A stretch of 64,000 bases of DNA from Paratrimastix pyriformis. Its lineage: Eukaryota > Preaxostyla > Paratrimastigidae. The DNA is taken from the NCBI GenBank assembly GCA_027972325.1, contig JAPMOS010000001.1, forward strand, positions 777,001 to 841,000, read 5' to 3'. A model generated the notes under the pieces. That model was not told where the DNA came from. It saw nothing but the letters and a program-made list of their open reading frames with translations, and searched no databases. A program made the position numbers and the translations under genes. Shown piece by piece: positions 1 through 13,828 of this stretch (position 1 is its first letter; each line of letters opens with the position of its first letter).

Positions 1-2922
<2,922 letters not shown>

Positions 2923-3316
2923 GTCTCCGGATCCGCTGAGATCGATCGGCAATCCTTCCGGAAGTCGCTAAGTGGAGCGCTGTTGTGGTGATGGTCTGAG
3001 TGTTTTTGCAGACCGGCTCCACCGACACTCCTGGGCGTAATTGGAGGCGGTTTCCCTCTCTGATGACAGGTGGTGGGTCAGAAAACAAAGAGAGCACACA
3101 GCAGACAGAGAAAGGGGTTCCGAAAGAGATCACAGTGTAGGCAGCCGCCGATGTGGCGTGAATGGTTCCAAGTGAGCTCGCTGGACGTGTTTGAGCCGCT
3201 TGGCGCGGTGAAGGGGCCCGTAACGAAGAGTGGGGCCGGGTGGACAGGAATGAAAATTGAAAGAAAGTCTAGTCGATAGCCCCTGATGGGATGAGCAGAT
3301 ACCCGGCTGAACTCGG
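2923..3316. other. Divergent intergenic region, no gene seen
   Basis: The 394 bp between the LRRC49-like start and the voltage-sensor-like start hold no convincing coding sequence, RNA gene or repeat; they presumably carry both promoters. Confidence 0.5.
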
Positions 3317-4070
3317 ATGGGATGCATGCAGCGAATTCGGTTTTATGTCAACAGCCTGATCCACTCCTTCTTTTATCTTGGATATCACATTGTATTGGTC
3401 ATCGTTTCCGCTGCGCTCGTCATCTGGGGAGTCGTCGATTTAGTGGCAACGCGCACAGCGCCTTTTATCTCACTGGAAATCGTGATCACAGGATCTCTTT
3501 TCTTCGATGTGATCCTTCTGTCTGATTGGATTGGATTTTTTCATCTGCTTGAAGAAATACACGTGAAATAGATTCATCGGAAAAGGGAGGCGGGTGTTGA
3601 AGTCGTGGCGATTCTATTTCGATTGCTTTGTCATTCTGCTTTCGGCTCTCCTTCTTTTGAGCTACCTTTGGGCGAAGCAGGGACCATGGGTGTTCAGCAT
3701 CAACGTTGTCCTGCTGCGGGAAGTCGTTATCATCGCGCGCCTCATTTCGTTTTTGATGAGGATGCGAAGCTATGGCCCAACTCGCGGCGAGATTACAATC
3801 GAAAGTGCCCCACTCCTCCACAATCCCCTGTTGGCCCTCAGCACCCCCGAGATCGCTCACGCTCCCCCTCCGCGAGGAGCACCACCATCAAAAGGCCGCA
3901 CGCCACGCATGGTCCCGCACACTCTAGGACCGAGCCAGGCAGCAGCTCTCGACTTTTCGGAGGCAGGCATCGGAGCGCTTGTCCCGCGATCCTGGCGCAG
4001 CGAACTATCGATCGATGATCTGATAAACAAAAAAGCAGGCAGCGAGCCAACGAACAACGGCAATCATTAA
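3317..4070 (+). CDS. Small four-TM voltage-sensor-like membrane protein
   Basis: Two exons, 3317-3562 and 3603-4070, separated by a 40-bp intron (GTGAAA...GAAG); both sides are phase 0 and give 237 residues. Four hydrophobic segments lie at about residues 8-35, 45-75, 83-105 and 108-135. The fourth, REVVIIARLISFLMRMR, has arginines spaced like a voltage-sensor S4, and an acidic residue sits in the second segment (FFDVIL). A hydrophilic C-terminal tail of about 100 residues follows. There is no pore helix, so it would be a stand-alone sensor or an unrelated four-helix protein. The first ATG is used; a second in-frame ATG three codons later would make no difference. The neighbour downstream converges, with stops 83 bp apart. 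Structure is seen in the sequence; the voltage-sensing role is inference. Confidence 0.7.
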
Positions 4071-4152
4071 TGAGCTGACGAAAAGGACCTTCGTTCAGGA
4101 GAGGAGCGAGGGAAAAAAATAACCGGACTGAAGGCCGGACAAAACCATCGAG

Positions 4153-5933
4153 TTAAGATCGACCCCGTCCTCGTCCGGGAGCAGCGGGCTGGAATGGCGG
4201 CGGTGCCCCCCGGCCACGAGGAAATGCTTGTGGAGCAGGCTGTGGTGGCATAAACTGATAGGCGGCGTATGGAGCTGGCCATTGCACAAAGGAAGAAGGT
4301 CAAATGAGCGAGTCTGGACGGTCGGAGCAGACCCCATTGTGGTGGGTAGCCAGAGAACTGGGCTGACATCGCCTGCTCGTCAGATCCATGTAATTGCTGC
4401 TGCATGGGCCAATAATCCTGTTGGCATGACGGCGTGAGGGGATGAGGCTGGCAAGGGCAGGGCAGACCGGCGGAACAGCCATCCCGGGCATGGGCATCCC
4501 AGGCACCTGCATCGGGACGGGGGTGCCTTGAGGTATCCCTTGAGGCCCCCCCGCCAGAACAGGAACGCGAATAAAGAGCCTCCCATCGACCATGGTGGTC
4601 GGTGGTGGTACCTCGGATGACGGGCCTGTGGGCACATAGGCGAGGTGGCCTTGCGGCGTCGTGACAAAGGATGGCGGAGCAAGAAAGCCTTGCGGGACGG
4701 AGGGGGACCCAGCCATGTTCCCCGGTGAGCCGAGGTGGCCCTGACCCGGGATGAGAGGCCGGACGGGCAAGGTCGGAGGGGGAAGAACCGCGGGCTTGAG
4801 GGGCGCGTGTGGGGGGGCCTGCAAAGGTTGGGTTGGCGAGCGTGAGGCACCGCGAGAAAAGGCGGCGCGGGCGCTCGTGGAAACAGGGAGTGAGCCGCTA
4901 GTCGGGGGAGTGGGTGGTGTGGATGGGGGCAAGACAGTCGTTGGAGAGGGGGTCGTTTGAATCGGAGAGGGCGCAAAACGGGTCGGGGCGCCAGAAGGCG
5001 CCGAGTGCTGCTGAACAGAAGGCCGGGCCACCGGGCTGCTCCGAGGGCTCATGGTGGGGCTGGGGGTGGTGAGGAGCGACGGGGTGTGGGCACTCACCTT
5101 CGGGGAGCGAACTGCGAAAGAACGCCAGGAGTCATTCGAGGGGACACCGGAAAAAAGAACCAGACCAGGAGGAGCGGTAATCGGCACGCCCCGGGAAATT
5201 GGGGCTGCCGCGGGGGGAGTCGTTGGCGGCTGGTTCTTGGGCAGCTGAGGGCGGGGCTGGCCGGAGGTTCTGGGGGTCGAAGGAGGAGAGACCTCGGAAG
5301 GGGTCGCCACAGGGGTCGGGGGGGAGGGTGCCGTCGGAATCGGAGTCGGGGCTGCCGACGGAAGAGAGGGCTTAGCGACAGGCTTGGTGGGGGACCCCTT
5401 GACAGGCGAAAGGAGAGGTTGTGGAGGGGGCAAGGGAAGGAGTGGAGTGGTGATGGCGGACGCGGCCTGAGAAGAAACTGGCGCCGAGGTCGGGGTGGAT
5501 GGTGCTGCTGGCCGAGCGGGGGAGGGGTTCGGCAGGAGAGGCTTCCGCGGAGAAACTGTGGTGGGGTGGGGCGGAGTCGACGAAGGTGGCGCTGCCACGA
5601 GGGCTGGGGCTGGAAGAGGAGTCGCCACAGGAGTGGGATGGGGCACTGTCGTCAGAAGAGGAGCAGTCACGGTGGCCGGGGTCGGCGTTGAACTCACGGG
5701 GGTTGGGGCCGGGATGGGAGCCGGAGCCGGAGCCATGAGCTGACTGGGCGTACCTGCCGCCTTGCGCGGAGGGAGGACCTCCCAGGGAGTCCTGGTCGTC
5801 ATGACAGGGGCGGGAGTCACAAGGGTCAAGGCAGGGGCAGGAAGCGCGGGGGCGACTGCGGCCGGCTTGGCTGGCGCCATCGGGTGAGTCTGTGGCGGTT
5901 GAGGCTGAGGCTGCTGCTGCTGCTGAGGCGGCA

Positions 5934-5985
<52 letters not shown>

Positions 5986-8900
5986 GACTTGTTTCCTGCC
6001 CCTGCCGCGGTTGCGCCCTTTGCCCTGGGCAGGTTGTGCGGGAACCGCATGCTGCTGCTCGGTGGGAGGGGGGACGGGCCGACTGGGTCCCTTGGGTGGC
6101 TCGGGCTTCACAGCAACATCTTCTTTCTTGCCCTTGCGCTTCCCGCGACCCTTGACCACCTGGAAGGCGCCTTCGCCCTCCTCCACCCCGGGCTGGTCGG
6201 TCACCAGGGCAACCCCGCTGCTGGGAAGAGGAAGCCCATCGCCACCCAGCTCGATGTGCCGGCCCAAAGCGTGCTGAAGCTGCTCCTGCTTGGCGGCCTT
6301 CTCGTCTTCCGAGGAAAGAGCACGTGCCGTCGTCGAAGCGGCACCCGAGCCCGAGGTGGCGGGAGTCTCGTCAGCATCCAGCAAAGGCGCATAGGTCGAG
6401 CCAAACGCGGCCATATCGGTTCTCGGTTTGGGAGCACGGCGCGGCAGAGGCGCAGCGACTTTGGTGGATGCAGTCGGACTCGCCTGTGCGGCAGTCGAGG
6501 TGCTTGGGGTGGTGACCAGAGTAACAGCGACACTGGTGGGGGCACTGGTGGGGGCAGTCGTGACACTGGGAGTGGCGGTGGTGGTAGCGGGAGGAGCCGA
6601 GGCGGCCGCGGCCGCGGTCGGATGCTTGGCAGGGAAAGGACCCGCCGTGAAGCGAGCGTGGAATGCGTCGCTCGAGGGCGAAGGTGTGGGAATCGGCACC
6701 GGGGTTGGGGTCTCTGAGGGTTGTTTCGGGGGCGTGGGGATCGGCTGTTGTGGGTGCTCCCTAGGATGCCGTTGGTGCGGTGGAGGGGCATTCACAGATT
6801 GGGGGGTCTGGGAAATGAGCGGCTCTGCTCCTGCAGCGACAGGCGCGGGGATGGAAACGGCGGCAGTTGGGGCTCTGGTGGCAGGAGACGGCCCCACTGG
6901 GACCGACTGAGGGCGAGAGGGTGCATGACCCCGTGGTCGGCGCCCCTGGGGTGGCTGAGTGGTGATCGGTGTGGGGGTTATGGGGGGCTCGGCCGAGATC
7001 GCCTCGTGCCGAGGCACATGAGAGACGGGAGCATTGTAGGGGGTGGTACGGATGGGAGGAGGCACAGCTGCGGGGCCTTCGTGTGGCGCATGCTTCGGCG
7101 GCGATTGGAGTTGGGGGGGCGTAGGCAAAAGGGCCTCTGCTTTCGGACGAGAACTGGCGGCCGATTTGTCTGACGCAACCGCAGGCACGGAAGGAGTAGG
7201 CGCGGGGCTGGAAGCAGGCGAGTATGCGTGCGGGAAATGTTGCTGCTGTTGCTGAGGGTGGGGCGGGAAATGTTGCGGGAAATGTGGGAGACGGGGATGT
7301 GGTGCACCGCCAGCGACTACGGGAGCAACAGTGGCCGGGGCCGTGGGCGGGTGGCGGGCAATGGCGATGGGGGCAGCCGATGGAGCGGTCACTGGGGGAG
7401 AAACTAGGGCAGCCGCCCTAGGAGCCGATTGGTTCTGGGGGGAGGGGGGAGGGGAGGGTGGGAGGGAAGGGTGGGAGGGAAGGGTGGGAGGGAAGGGTGG
7501 GAGGGAAGGGTGGGAGGATGAGAGCGACCAAAAGACCTCGCGTCGGCAGACCTGTTGAGTGGGGTGCGCCGCTGCTTCGGCTGCTGCGAGTTCGTCAGCT
7601 CGTGCGCGGGCCCTTTTGGCACCCTCCTCTTCTTCAAGTACCCGCGCTTCGCGCTCCTTTCGTTTCTTCTCAGCCAGGGCGGCCATTATTAGATGCTGCT
7701 CAGCCACTTGCCGAAGAATCGGATCAGTCAGAGGGACCTCTGGGGTACCAGGGGCCGCAACTGGGAGAGGGACCGGCGAGACCGTTGGAGGGGCGATAGA
7801 AGCTGGCTGAGTTGGTGGGGCCGGAGGGGCATGCGGAGGGATGGGTGGGGGCGGATAGGGGGGCGGGCGACTCCCTCGTGGATCGTGCCAGTCCGGCCTT
7901 TGGTCTGGCTTGGGTGGCACGTGCGAAAACTCGGGTCGCTGAGGGAAGCGGCCCGGGCCCTCACGGCCAGGAGCCGGGTGGTGCGCAAAAGGAGATGGCT
8001 CGCGACGCTCACCATACCGAAACCGGCCCTGGCCTTGAGACCACGGCTCCTCTGGTCTGTATACCCCATGATGCTTGTCGTACTCGGCCCGATTCAGTGT
8101 CCACGCAGGAGGTTGCTCAGGGTAGACAGCGGGAGCGGTGGGAGGGGTCGCAGGTCCGGATTCAGCAGCAGGACCGGTCGATGCACAAGTGACAGGGAGG
8201 GACTGAGGTGGAACAACGGGGACAGGCGCCGTGGAAGAAAGGGAAACCTTCCGATGCCAAGGATCGGCAGGATCTCTGCCTGAAGTCTCGGTTGACGGCG
8301 GAATGGCGGGGGCTGTTGAGGCTGGAGGAGCTGCTGGAGCGGGAGCGGGAGCGGGAGCAGCTGCGGGTCCTGCCGGAGTGCGTGTGAGGATCTTCATCTG
8401 AGGCTGTTCGGTAACAGCAGATGGTGCGACGGCAGGCGTGGAGAAAGGCAGAGGGATCGTAAAATCCATCTCCTTATCAGCTTCGTCAGCCCAGTCGCCC
8501 TGTGAAACAACAAATTTCGGTCGACTACGGTTCAACGACGATCAGGCAAAAGAGAAGATGAGAGGAAAAACAGACTCTACATGTTGTGGTGTTGGTTGTG
8601 CCGGTGGTACGGGCGCTGGGACGGCAACACGAGGACTCACATCATCACGGCTGATGCCGGCATCAGTCGAAACTGACGAGCGGAAGAGCACGGTGGGTCG
8701 CACAAAAGAGATATATATCTCACAGACCAGTCATTCCACCGGAGGGGGTCGCTCCACCAGAGGGGGACGACGGGGCTGAAATGGGTCGAGGTTCAGATGT
8801 ATCGACGACAACGGTGGAGGAAGTCGTTTGTGTGCGCTCAGGGGTAGTGTTTTTAGCGACTGGAGATCCCCAGGCAGGACGTGGTTGGGCGGGCAGCTCT

Positions 8901-9112
8901 GGTGGTGCTGTCGTGTCAGATGGTGGGGCTACAGGCTTTGTCGGTGGAGTCGTGGGCTGAGGAGGGGCTCCAAGCCACGTGAATTCACTGGTCCCTTCGC
9001 TTTTCATCGACGGTAAGTTGACGGGTTTCAGTGTTGCGGCAGCCTTTGGGATATTGATGCGAGAGGTTCGCTGGCCAGTGCGGGGCCCTGAACACACAAA
9101 TACGGAAGACAT
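4153..9112 (-). CDS. PRRC2/BAT2-like proline-rich low-complexity protein
   Basis: Six exons give a continuous 1512-residue frame: 9112-8728, 8672-8641, 8499-7552, 7434-4468, 4417-4333, 4274-4153. The N-terminus has a BAT2_N-type block, with LKPVNLPSMKSEG near residue 37 and GDWADEADKEMDF after the 32-nt second exon. PRRC2 proteins bind translation-initiation factors and stress-granule mRNPs. Beyond this lie a charged helix rich in K/E/R, a basic GRGKRKGKK stretch, a poly-Q run of 17 (5930-5985) and a long Pro/Ser/Thr/Ala region, ending in RG-rich PGRGRGRS. The intron at 7435-7551 keeps frame and holds a 13-bp repeat, so splicing there is inferred. The start at 9112 is the first ATG in frame; a short upstream exon cannot be excluded. 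Only the N-terminal block supports the family name. Confidence 0.72.
7440..7517. repeat. 13-bp GGTGGGAGGGAAG tandem repeat
   Basis: About five copies within the presumed 117-bp intron of the PRRC2-like gene. Confidence 0.85.
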
Positions 9113-9379
9113 AGGCGAATGAGGAAAATGAAAACCCGCGTGAAGACGATGCCGGTGGAAAAGGTGCCGCGAAGAGGTGCGAATGAGATTGCAGAGTGGT
9201 GATTGTGCGGAAATGCCAAAAATAGAATAAATAAAAACTGACCTCGACCACCTGTGAATGGTCTGTGTGGGCCTTTTTCATCGCGCCGCATAAAATGAGT
9301 TGTTGAAAAGAGAAAACAATGGGGTGGCTGTGCCCCCGTTTATACCAGCTCTGTTTTCTTTGTTTGAGACTGAGTGCCG

Positions 9380-11192
9380 ATGCACGAAAATCCCCCTCTG
9401 ACGGCACGGACATCTTCTTTCGAAGGAGATTTTTCTTTTTCTCCGCAACAATTGCAACAAGCATCGGCATTTCTTCACCAGCATTCGAAATGCAAGACTT
9501 TTGCTACGCGAACACTTCGAGGACAGTTTTCCGCCATCGAAATGTCCAAAGAAAAAATGGCGATTTCCAATGCCCAACTTGAAGCGGAGTATTTGACTTC
9601 CCTTGTCCAGGACGCAGCCTCACTCAGACAGTCGATCTCGGGGATGATTTCCCGGTATCTCGTTCGCGAAGACCAGCAGAAATTTCGGCACGAATGTTTA
9701 CAAAAGACCTTAAATTGTCCTGTTGTTCCAGAGGTCTGGAAGCGAACCACACTGCTGTCCACACTGCAGGCTTTCAGCGGCGCCTCAAGGACCCCTTCAG
9801 CGGGGAATTCTCGAAAAACATGCGTCTATTCCAGGAGCAGTATACCGCCCAGCGAGTCTGGATCTACCATTTGACCCTTTCCTGTCATCAGATCTGCTTT
9901 TTGGGTGTGTCAAAGACCGAGGGGGCACAGCGCCTCGAACGGGCCATGGACCACGCGGCCATCGAGGAGGGCCGGCGCCTGATTGCCGAGGCGGCGGCCC
10001 ATCTGCCATGTTCGGCCCCGACCAACCAGGTCCGTGCCTCGCGGCCTCGGTCTCCACAGGGGGGAGGAGTCGGGTAGGGTGGTGTCTGTGTGTGTGTCTG
10101 TGTGTCTGTGTTTGCCGTCGACTGACCCTTGTTCGCTGCTGCCCTTGTTCGCTGCTGCCTGCTTGCGTATGTTGGCCTGGTGGGCGCTGCTTGACTATGG
10201 CGCTTCCCTCGTGGACTGTGCCTACACTTCTTGCGGTGTCTTTCCTCCCTCTTTTAAGTGTGTGTCGGCATGCGAGCACTCATGTCTTCCGGCGGGGCCA
10301 TCTCGGCTGGTCCTTAGCAAGCCACCCAGCGGGTGATGGCCCTCCATGCCGGCGAACGGACCCTCGACCAATGGCTTCTCCGCGAGCGCTGCGAAGCCGC
10401 CCGCTTTGCGGCCCAGGCGGCCTTCCTGCGCAGTCGCGACAAGGTCCGGCCGCCCCGCCCCTGCGCCCTCGCCTCACTGCCGCGTCGCTCCGTAGGCCAT
10501 GAACCGGAAGGAAGCCCAGCCCGCCTACGAGCGGACCGTGGGCCAGCTGCAGGTCGGCATCCTCTTCCCGCAGGGGAATCTCTGACCCGCCGCTTGGGCT
10601 GGGTGCCCCCCGCCCCCCGCCCTGCCTGCAGGTGCTATGGACGGCCCACTTCCGGCGGTGCCTCGACGGGACCCCGCTGCCTGCCGTTCCGTCGGCTCTG
10701 GCCGAGAGGCCCGCGGCTCCCCAGCCGCCCGCCCCGCTGCAGCCGCGGCACCTGCTGCTGCCCGACCAGCCGCCCGCCCCGCTCGCGGCGTCCCTCAGCC
10801 GCCCCGCCCCCGACTGGCCAGCCTCTCCCCGCGTCCCGGGATTCCCCCTTCTTCCTGCTGCTGCTGCTGCTGCCACCACCACCGCCGCCGCCGCCCCGCC
10901 CACCTGGGCCGAGTCCACCGCGCGTGGGCTCCTCGCCGCCGCCTGCCGCCGGCTGCAAACTCAGGTGGATGAAGACGCGCGGGTGCCCCCCGGTGTGGCA
11001 TGGCCGCCCCGGCCCGATGAAGGCGTGGTGGACCTGCCCGTCAGCGATGGAGTCGACGACGCGGGTGGCGGCGGCGCCCCGACAGCGGCAGACCCGGCTG
11101 TCTACGTCGAGCCCGCCCAGGTCGAGGCGGCCTTGATGCGCTCCGTCAAGGCGCGCGCCCTCAAGGAGGCCTGCAGGGAGGCGACGGTCCGC

Positions 11193-11227
<35 letters not shown>

Positions 11228-13258
11228 TACCCCGCGGACCACCCCGAACCATCCCTACCACAGCAACCACCCATACAGCGGCCCCGGCTGACTGCAAATT
11301 CGAATTCACCGGGTAATTTTACGGGGGGGGGGGGGGGGGGAGAGGGGGGTTCCTCTGGAACCGACCGTCTCACTCCAAGTTAAGGGGGACACCCGGTGGC
11401 CGGCACCCCAAAACCACCCCTCTTTTGGTTCGCTGGCTGATCCGCGCGACGGCTCACCTCTTCTCTCTGCTCCTGCTTCGGGTGGGGGGTGACGAACGCT
11501 GGGCCGCAGGTGGACCTGACCTGGCTCCTGGCCCGGGCGGCCCACTGCGCACACGCCCTCAGCCACGAGGCTGCCCTGAGCGCCGCCGCCCAGACACAGC
11601 ACCACCTGCGGCGCGAGGCGGACCTCGTGGGCCGGGCCCGAGCCCACCACGACATGCACCGGGCCCACATCGAGGGGCTGGCCCTGCGGGCCGAGGAGGA
11701 GCGGCTCGCCCAGCTGGCCGCCGCCCTGGAGGCCCGCCGCAAGGCCGAGGTGGAGGCTCGGGAGCAGGTCCGCCGCCCTGTGCCCCGCTCGCCCCCACGC
11801 TCGCTCATCATCTGTGGCCATCCTGCCTGCTCGTTTCCTGGTCGTGGTTTTCATGGCCGCGGCCCAGGCCCGAAAGGCGGCCGAGGAGGCGGCGCGCCAG
11901 GAGGCGGCCCGTCAGGCAGAGGTGGCGCGCCAGGAGGCCGAGGCGCGTGCCAAGCAGCAGCCCCCCGAGGGCCGCTCCCGGAGCGGGTCCATGACCGTGG
12001 GGCAGCGGATGGGCGATGTGGTCCTCTCGGCCAGCCCCCTCCTGCGGGCCGCATCGCTGGCCCGGCGAAGCAGCGCCTTCGGCACCAACCATGCCCCGGC
12101 CGTCCCGTCCCCCCTCGTGACCCCTTCCTCCGCATCCCCGCCACCCTTCGGGGCCCCTTCCTCCGCTTCCCCGTCCCCCCGCGCTTCGCCCGTGCCGGCC
12201 CCCGTCGGTCCGGGCCCCCTCCCCGCGCCGGCTTCTTCAGGCCCCGCGCCCGCCGCCTCGGGAAGCGCCACGCCGACCCTGGGAGGTGCCACCCCCATCC
12301 TAAGGAGCACCACGCCGACCCTGGGGAGCGCCACACCGATCCTGGGAAGTGCCACGCCGACCCTGGGAAGTGCCACGCCGACCCTGGGAAGTGCCACCCC
12401 CATCCTGAGGAGCGTCACGCCCACCCTGGGAAGTGCCACACCGCTCATGTTGACCCGATCGGACTCGGCACCCACCGGGCCTCCCCCGCCCGTCTCCCTC
12501 GGGGGGGCAGCCGCACCCCCGGGGGCCCCCGCCCCGCGGAGCCTGAGCTCGGTCCTCACGGCGGCCAACAAGCTCCTCTCGGCCGTCGGCAAGAAGGCGG
12601 CCGGGTTCCACACCAACCCCCAGCACGAGCGCCTCCTCAAGGGTGGTCCGCTGGCCACCCCGCGCCTTCCTGTGGTCGATCCTGCTGGTCCCAGGTGCCC
12701 AGCTGGGCCTCCAAACCGACCTCTCCTCTCACTCCCTCTTTGGTGCAGGGGGGACCTTCTTGCGCCACCAGACCCGAGGCCGCCCCGTCGAGCGGATCCT
12801 CTCCGTCACCGACGACATGGCCACGGTCGAGTGCCGGGACCGGCCAGGCAGGAAGGTCTGCCCGCCCAGGCCCCGACTCCCCCGGTCTCAACCCCCCCCC
12901 CCCCCCCCCCCCAGCCCATCGAGGTGATCCCCGCGGCCGCCATCTACGGGTTGATGCAGGGCCAGAGTACACCCAACTTCCAGCGCCGCTCGGGCGCAGG
13001 TCCGTCGCCGCACTCTCGCGACCGTTCGTCATCCCCGAGTCCCTCATAGCGGGCCGGGAAAACCAATCGTTCTCCCTCTTGGCCACTGAAGGCCGCTCCT
13101 TTGATTTGGAAGCCCAAACGGTGGAGCTGAAGGACCAGTTTTACCAGGCATTCGACTATCTTGTCCAGGTCAGTGTTGATACCCTTCCCAAAAGACTCAT
13201 CTCTCATTTTTTGTAGTATCACAAGACGCCTCCCGCCGAACGACTGCCTCCTGTGTAA
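9380..13258 (+). CDS. Coiled-coil protein with C-terminal PH-like domain
   Basis: Multi-exon plus-strand gene from ATG 9380 to TAA 13258. The N-terminal half is helical and charged (AEYLTSLVQDAASLRQSI, ALHAGERTLDQWLLRERCEA). A second coiled coil, rich in Ala/Glu/Arg, lies at 11.5-11.95 kb. A Pro/Ser region with nine 7-residue repeats follows (12261-12449). The C-terminus is PH-like: GGTFLRHQTRGRPVERIL, TDDMATVECRD, PIEVIPAAAIYGLMQG and NQSFSLLATEGRSFDLEA, ending in an alpha-helical segment and YHKTPPAERLPPV. Coiled coil followed by PH suggests a BAR-PH type membrane adaptor, but the BAR part is only a guess. Introns include 10029-10329 and one with a CA repeat plus an 18-base G-run near 11.2-11.34 kb. 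The poly-C run at 12892-12912 abuts the acceptor of the PH exon. Confidence 0.62.
11196..11226. repeat. (CA)n dinucleotide repeat
   Basis: About 15 CA units in an intron of the coiled-coil/PH gene. Confidence 0.85.
12261..12449 (+). repeat. Coding 21-bp minisatellite, nine copies
   Basis: Nine 21-bp units encode GSATPTL-type heptads (variants GGATPIL, RSTTPTL, RSVTPTL) in the disordered linker before the PH-like domain. Because the unit is a multiple of three, other frames stay open too and produce spurious ORFs. Confidence 0.85.
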
Positions 13259-13355
13259 AGTTATGTAGTTAAACTGAACGCGGATTGAATCTGCGGATCT
13301 CTTTGGCTCAGCCTTCGAAGCCCCTGGGTGACACTGCCAGCAGGCACAGGCAAAG

Positions 13356-13730
13356 ATGAACCCGCCCACTCTTCCTGAACCGTCGCCCTCCAATCAAATG
13401 TTTCGGCCAACACTCTCTCCACAAATCCCTGGGAAATCTACAGTTTTTGAAGAGTATGTATGCGTCAAGACGTCAGGTCGGTCTTTCATGCCCAATCGTA
13501 GATCCTTTTCCACCCGTGGGCAGACGGACACGACTTCATTTGTCCGGTCACGATATTAGCGTACGAATCGAAGCGTATCCGACAAATGTTTGCCAGAGGC
13601 GCAGGTCTGGCCGAGCCCGAGCTGCCATGCGGTCCGATCTCAACCCCCCTCAGCCCAACGACACGTGATCACCGTCGCTGCCAAAGACCGGCTCACCATA
13701 GAGGCCGGCGAGCCAGATTCTCCCCAGTGA
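13356..13730 (+). CDS. Candidate small four-exon gene (79 aa)
   Basis: Exons 13356-13453, 13502-13546, 13597-13664 and 13702-13730 join in frame through introns of 48, 50 and 37 bp with clean ends (GTATGT...TAG, GTCACG...CAG, GTGATC...TAG). The result is a Pro/Ser/Thr-rich 79-residue protein ending in TGA. I recognise no domain. Intron sizes match those of RACK1 and centrin in this window, and the gene starts 97 bp after the preceding stop. No homology supports it, so it could be a 3' UTR with chance splice sites. Confidence 0.35.
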
Positions 13731-13828
13731 GACGACAGGGCCGACAGGCCACCCTCTTTTCCGGGAAAGGAAAGAAGGCGACTGGAGGAGATCGCTGGCG
13801 GCGGACCAAGGCGAGCGACCCCCCTTGA

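Noticed and set aside
5060-5097. Possible 38-bp intron GTGAGT...CCCCAG in the PRRC2-like gene
   Set aside because: Removing 38 bp breaks the frame, while the unspliced frame continues sensibly on both sides.
6011-6910. Plus-strand frames opposite the PRRC2-like gene
   Set aside because: They are shadows of proline/serine-rich codons; the minus strand has the family motifs and a six-exon model that closes exactly.
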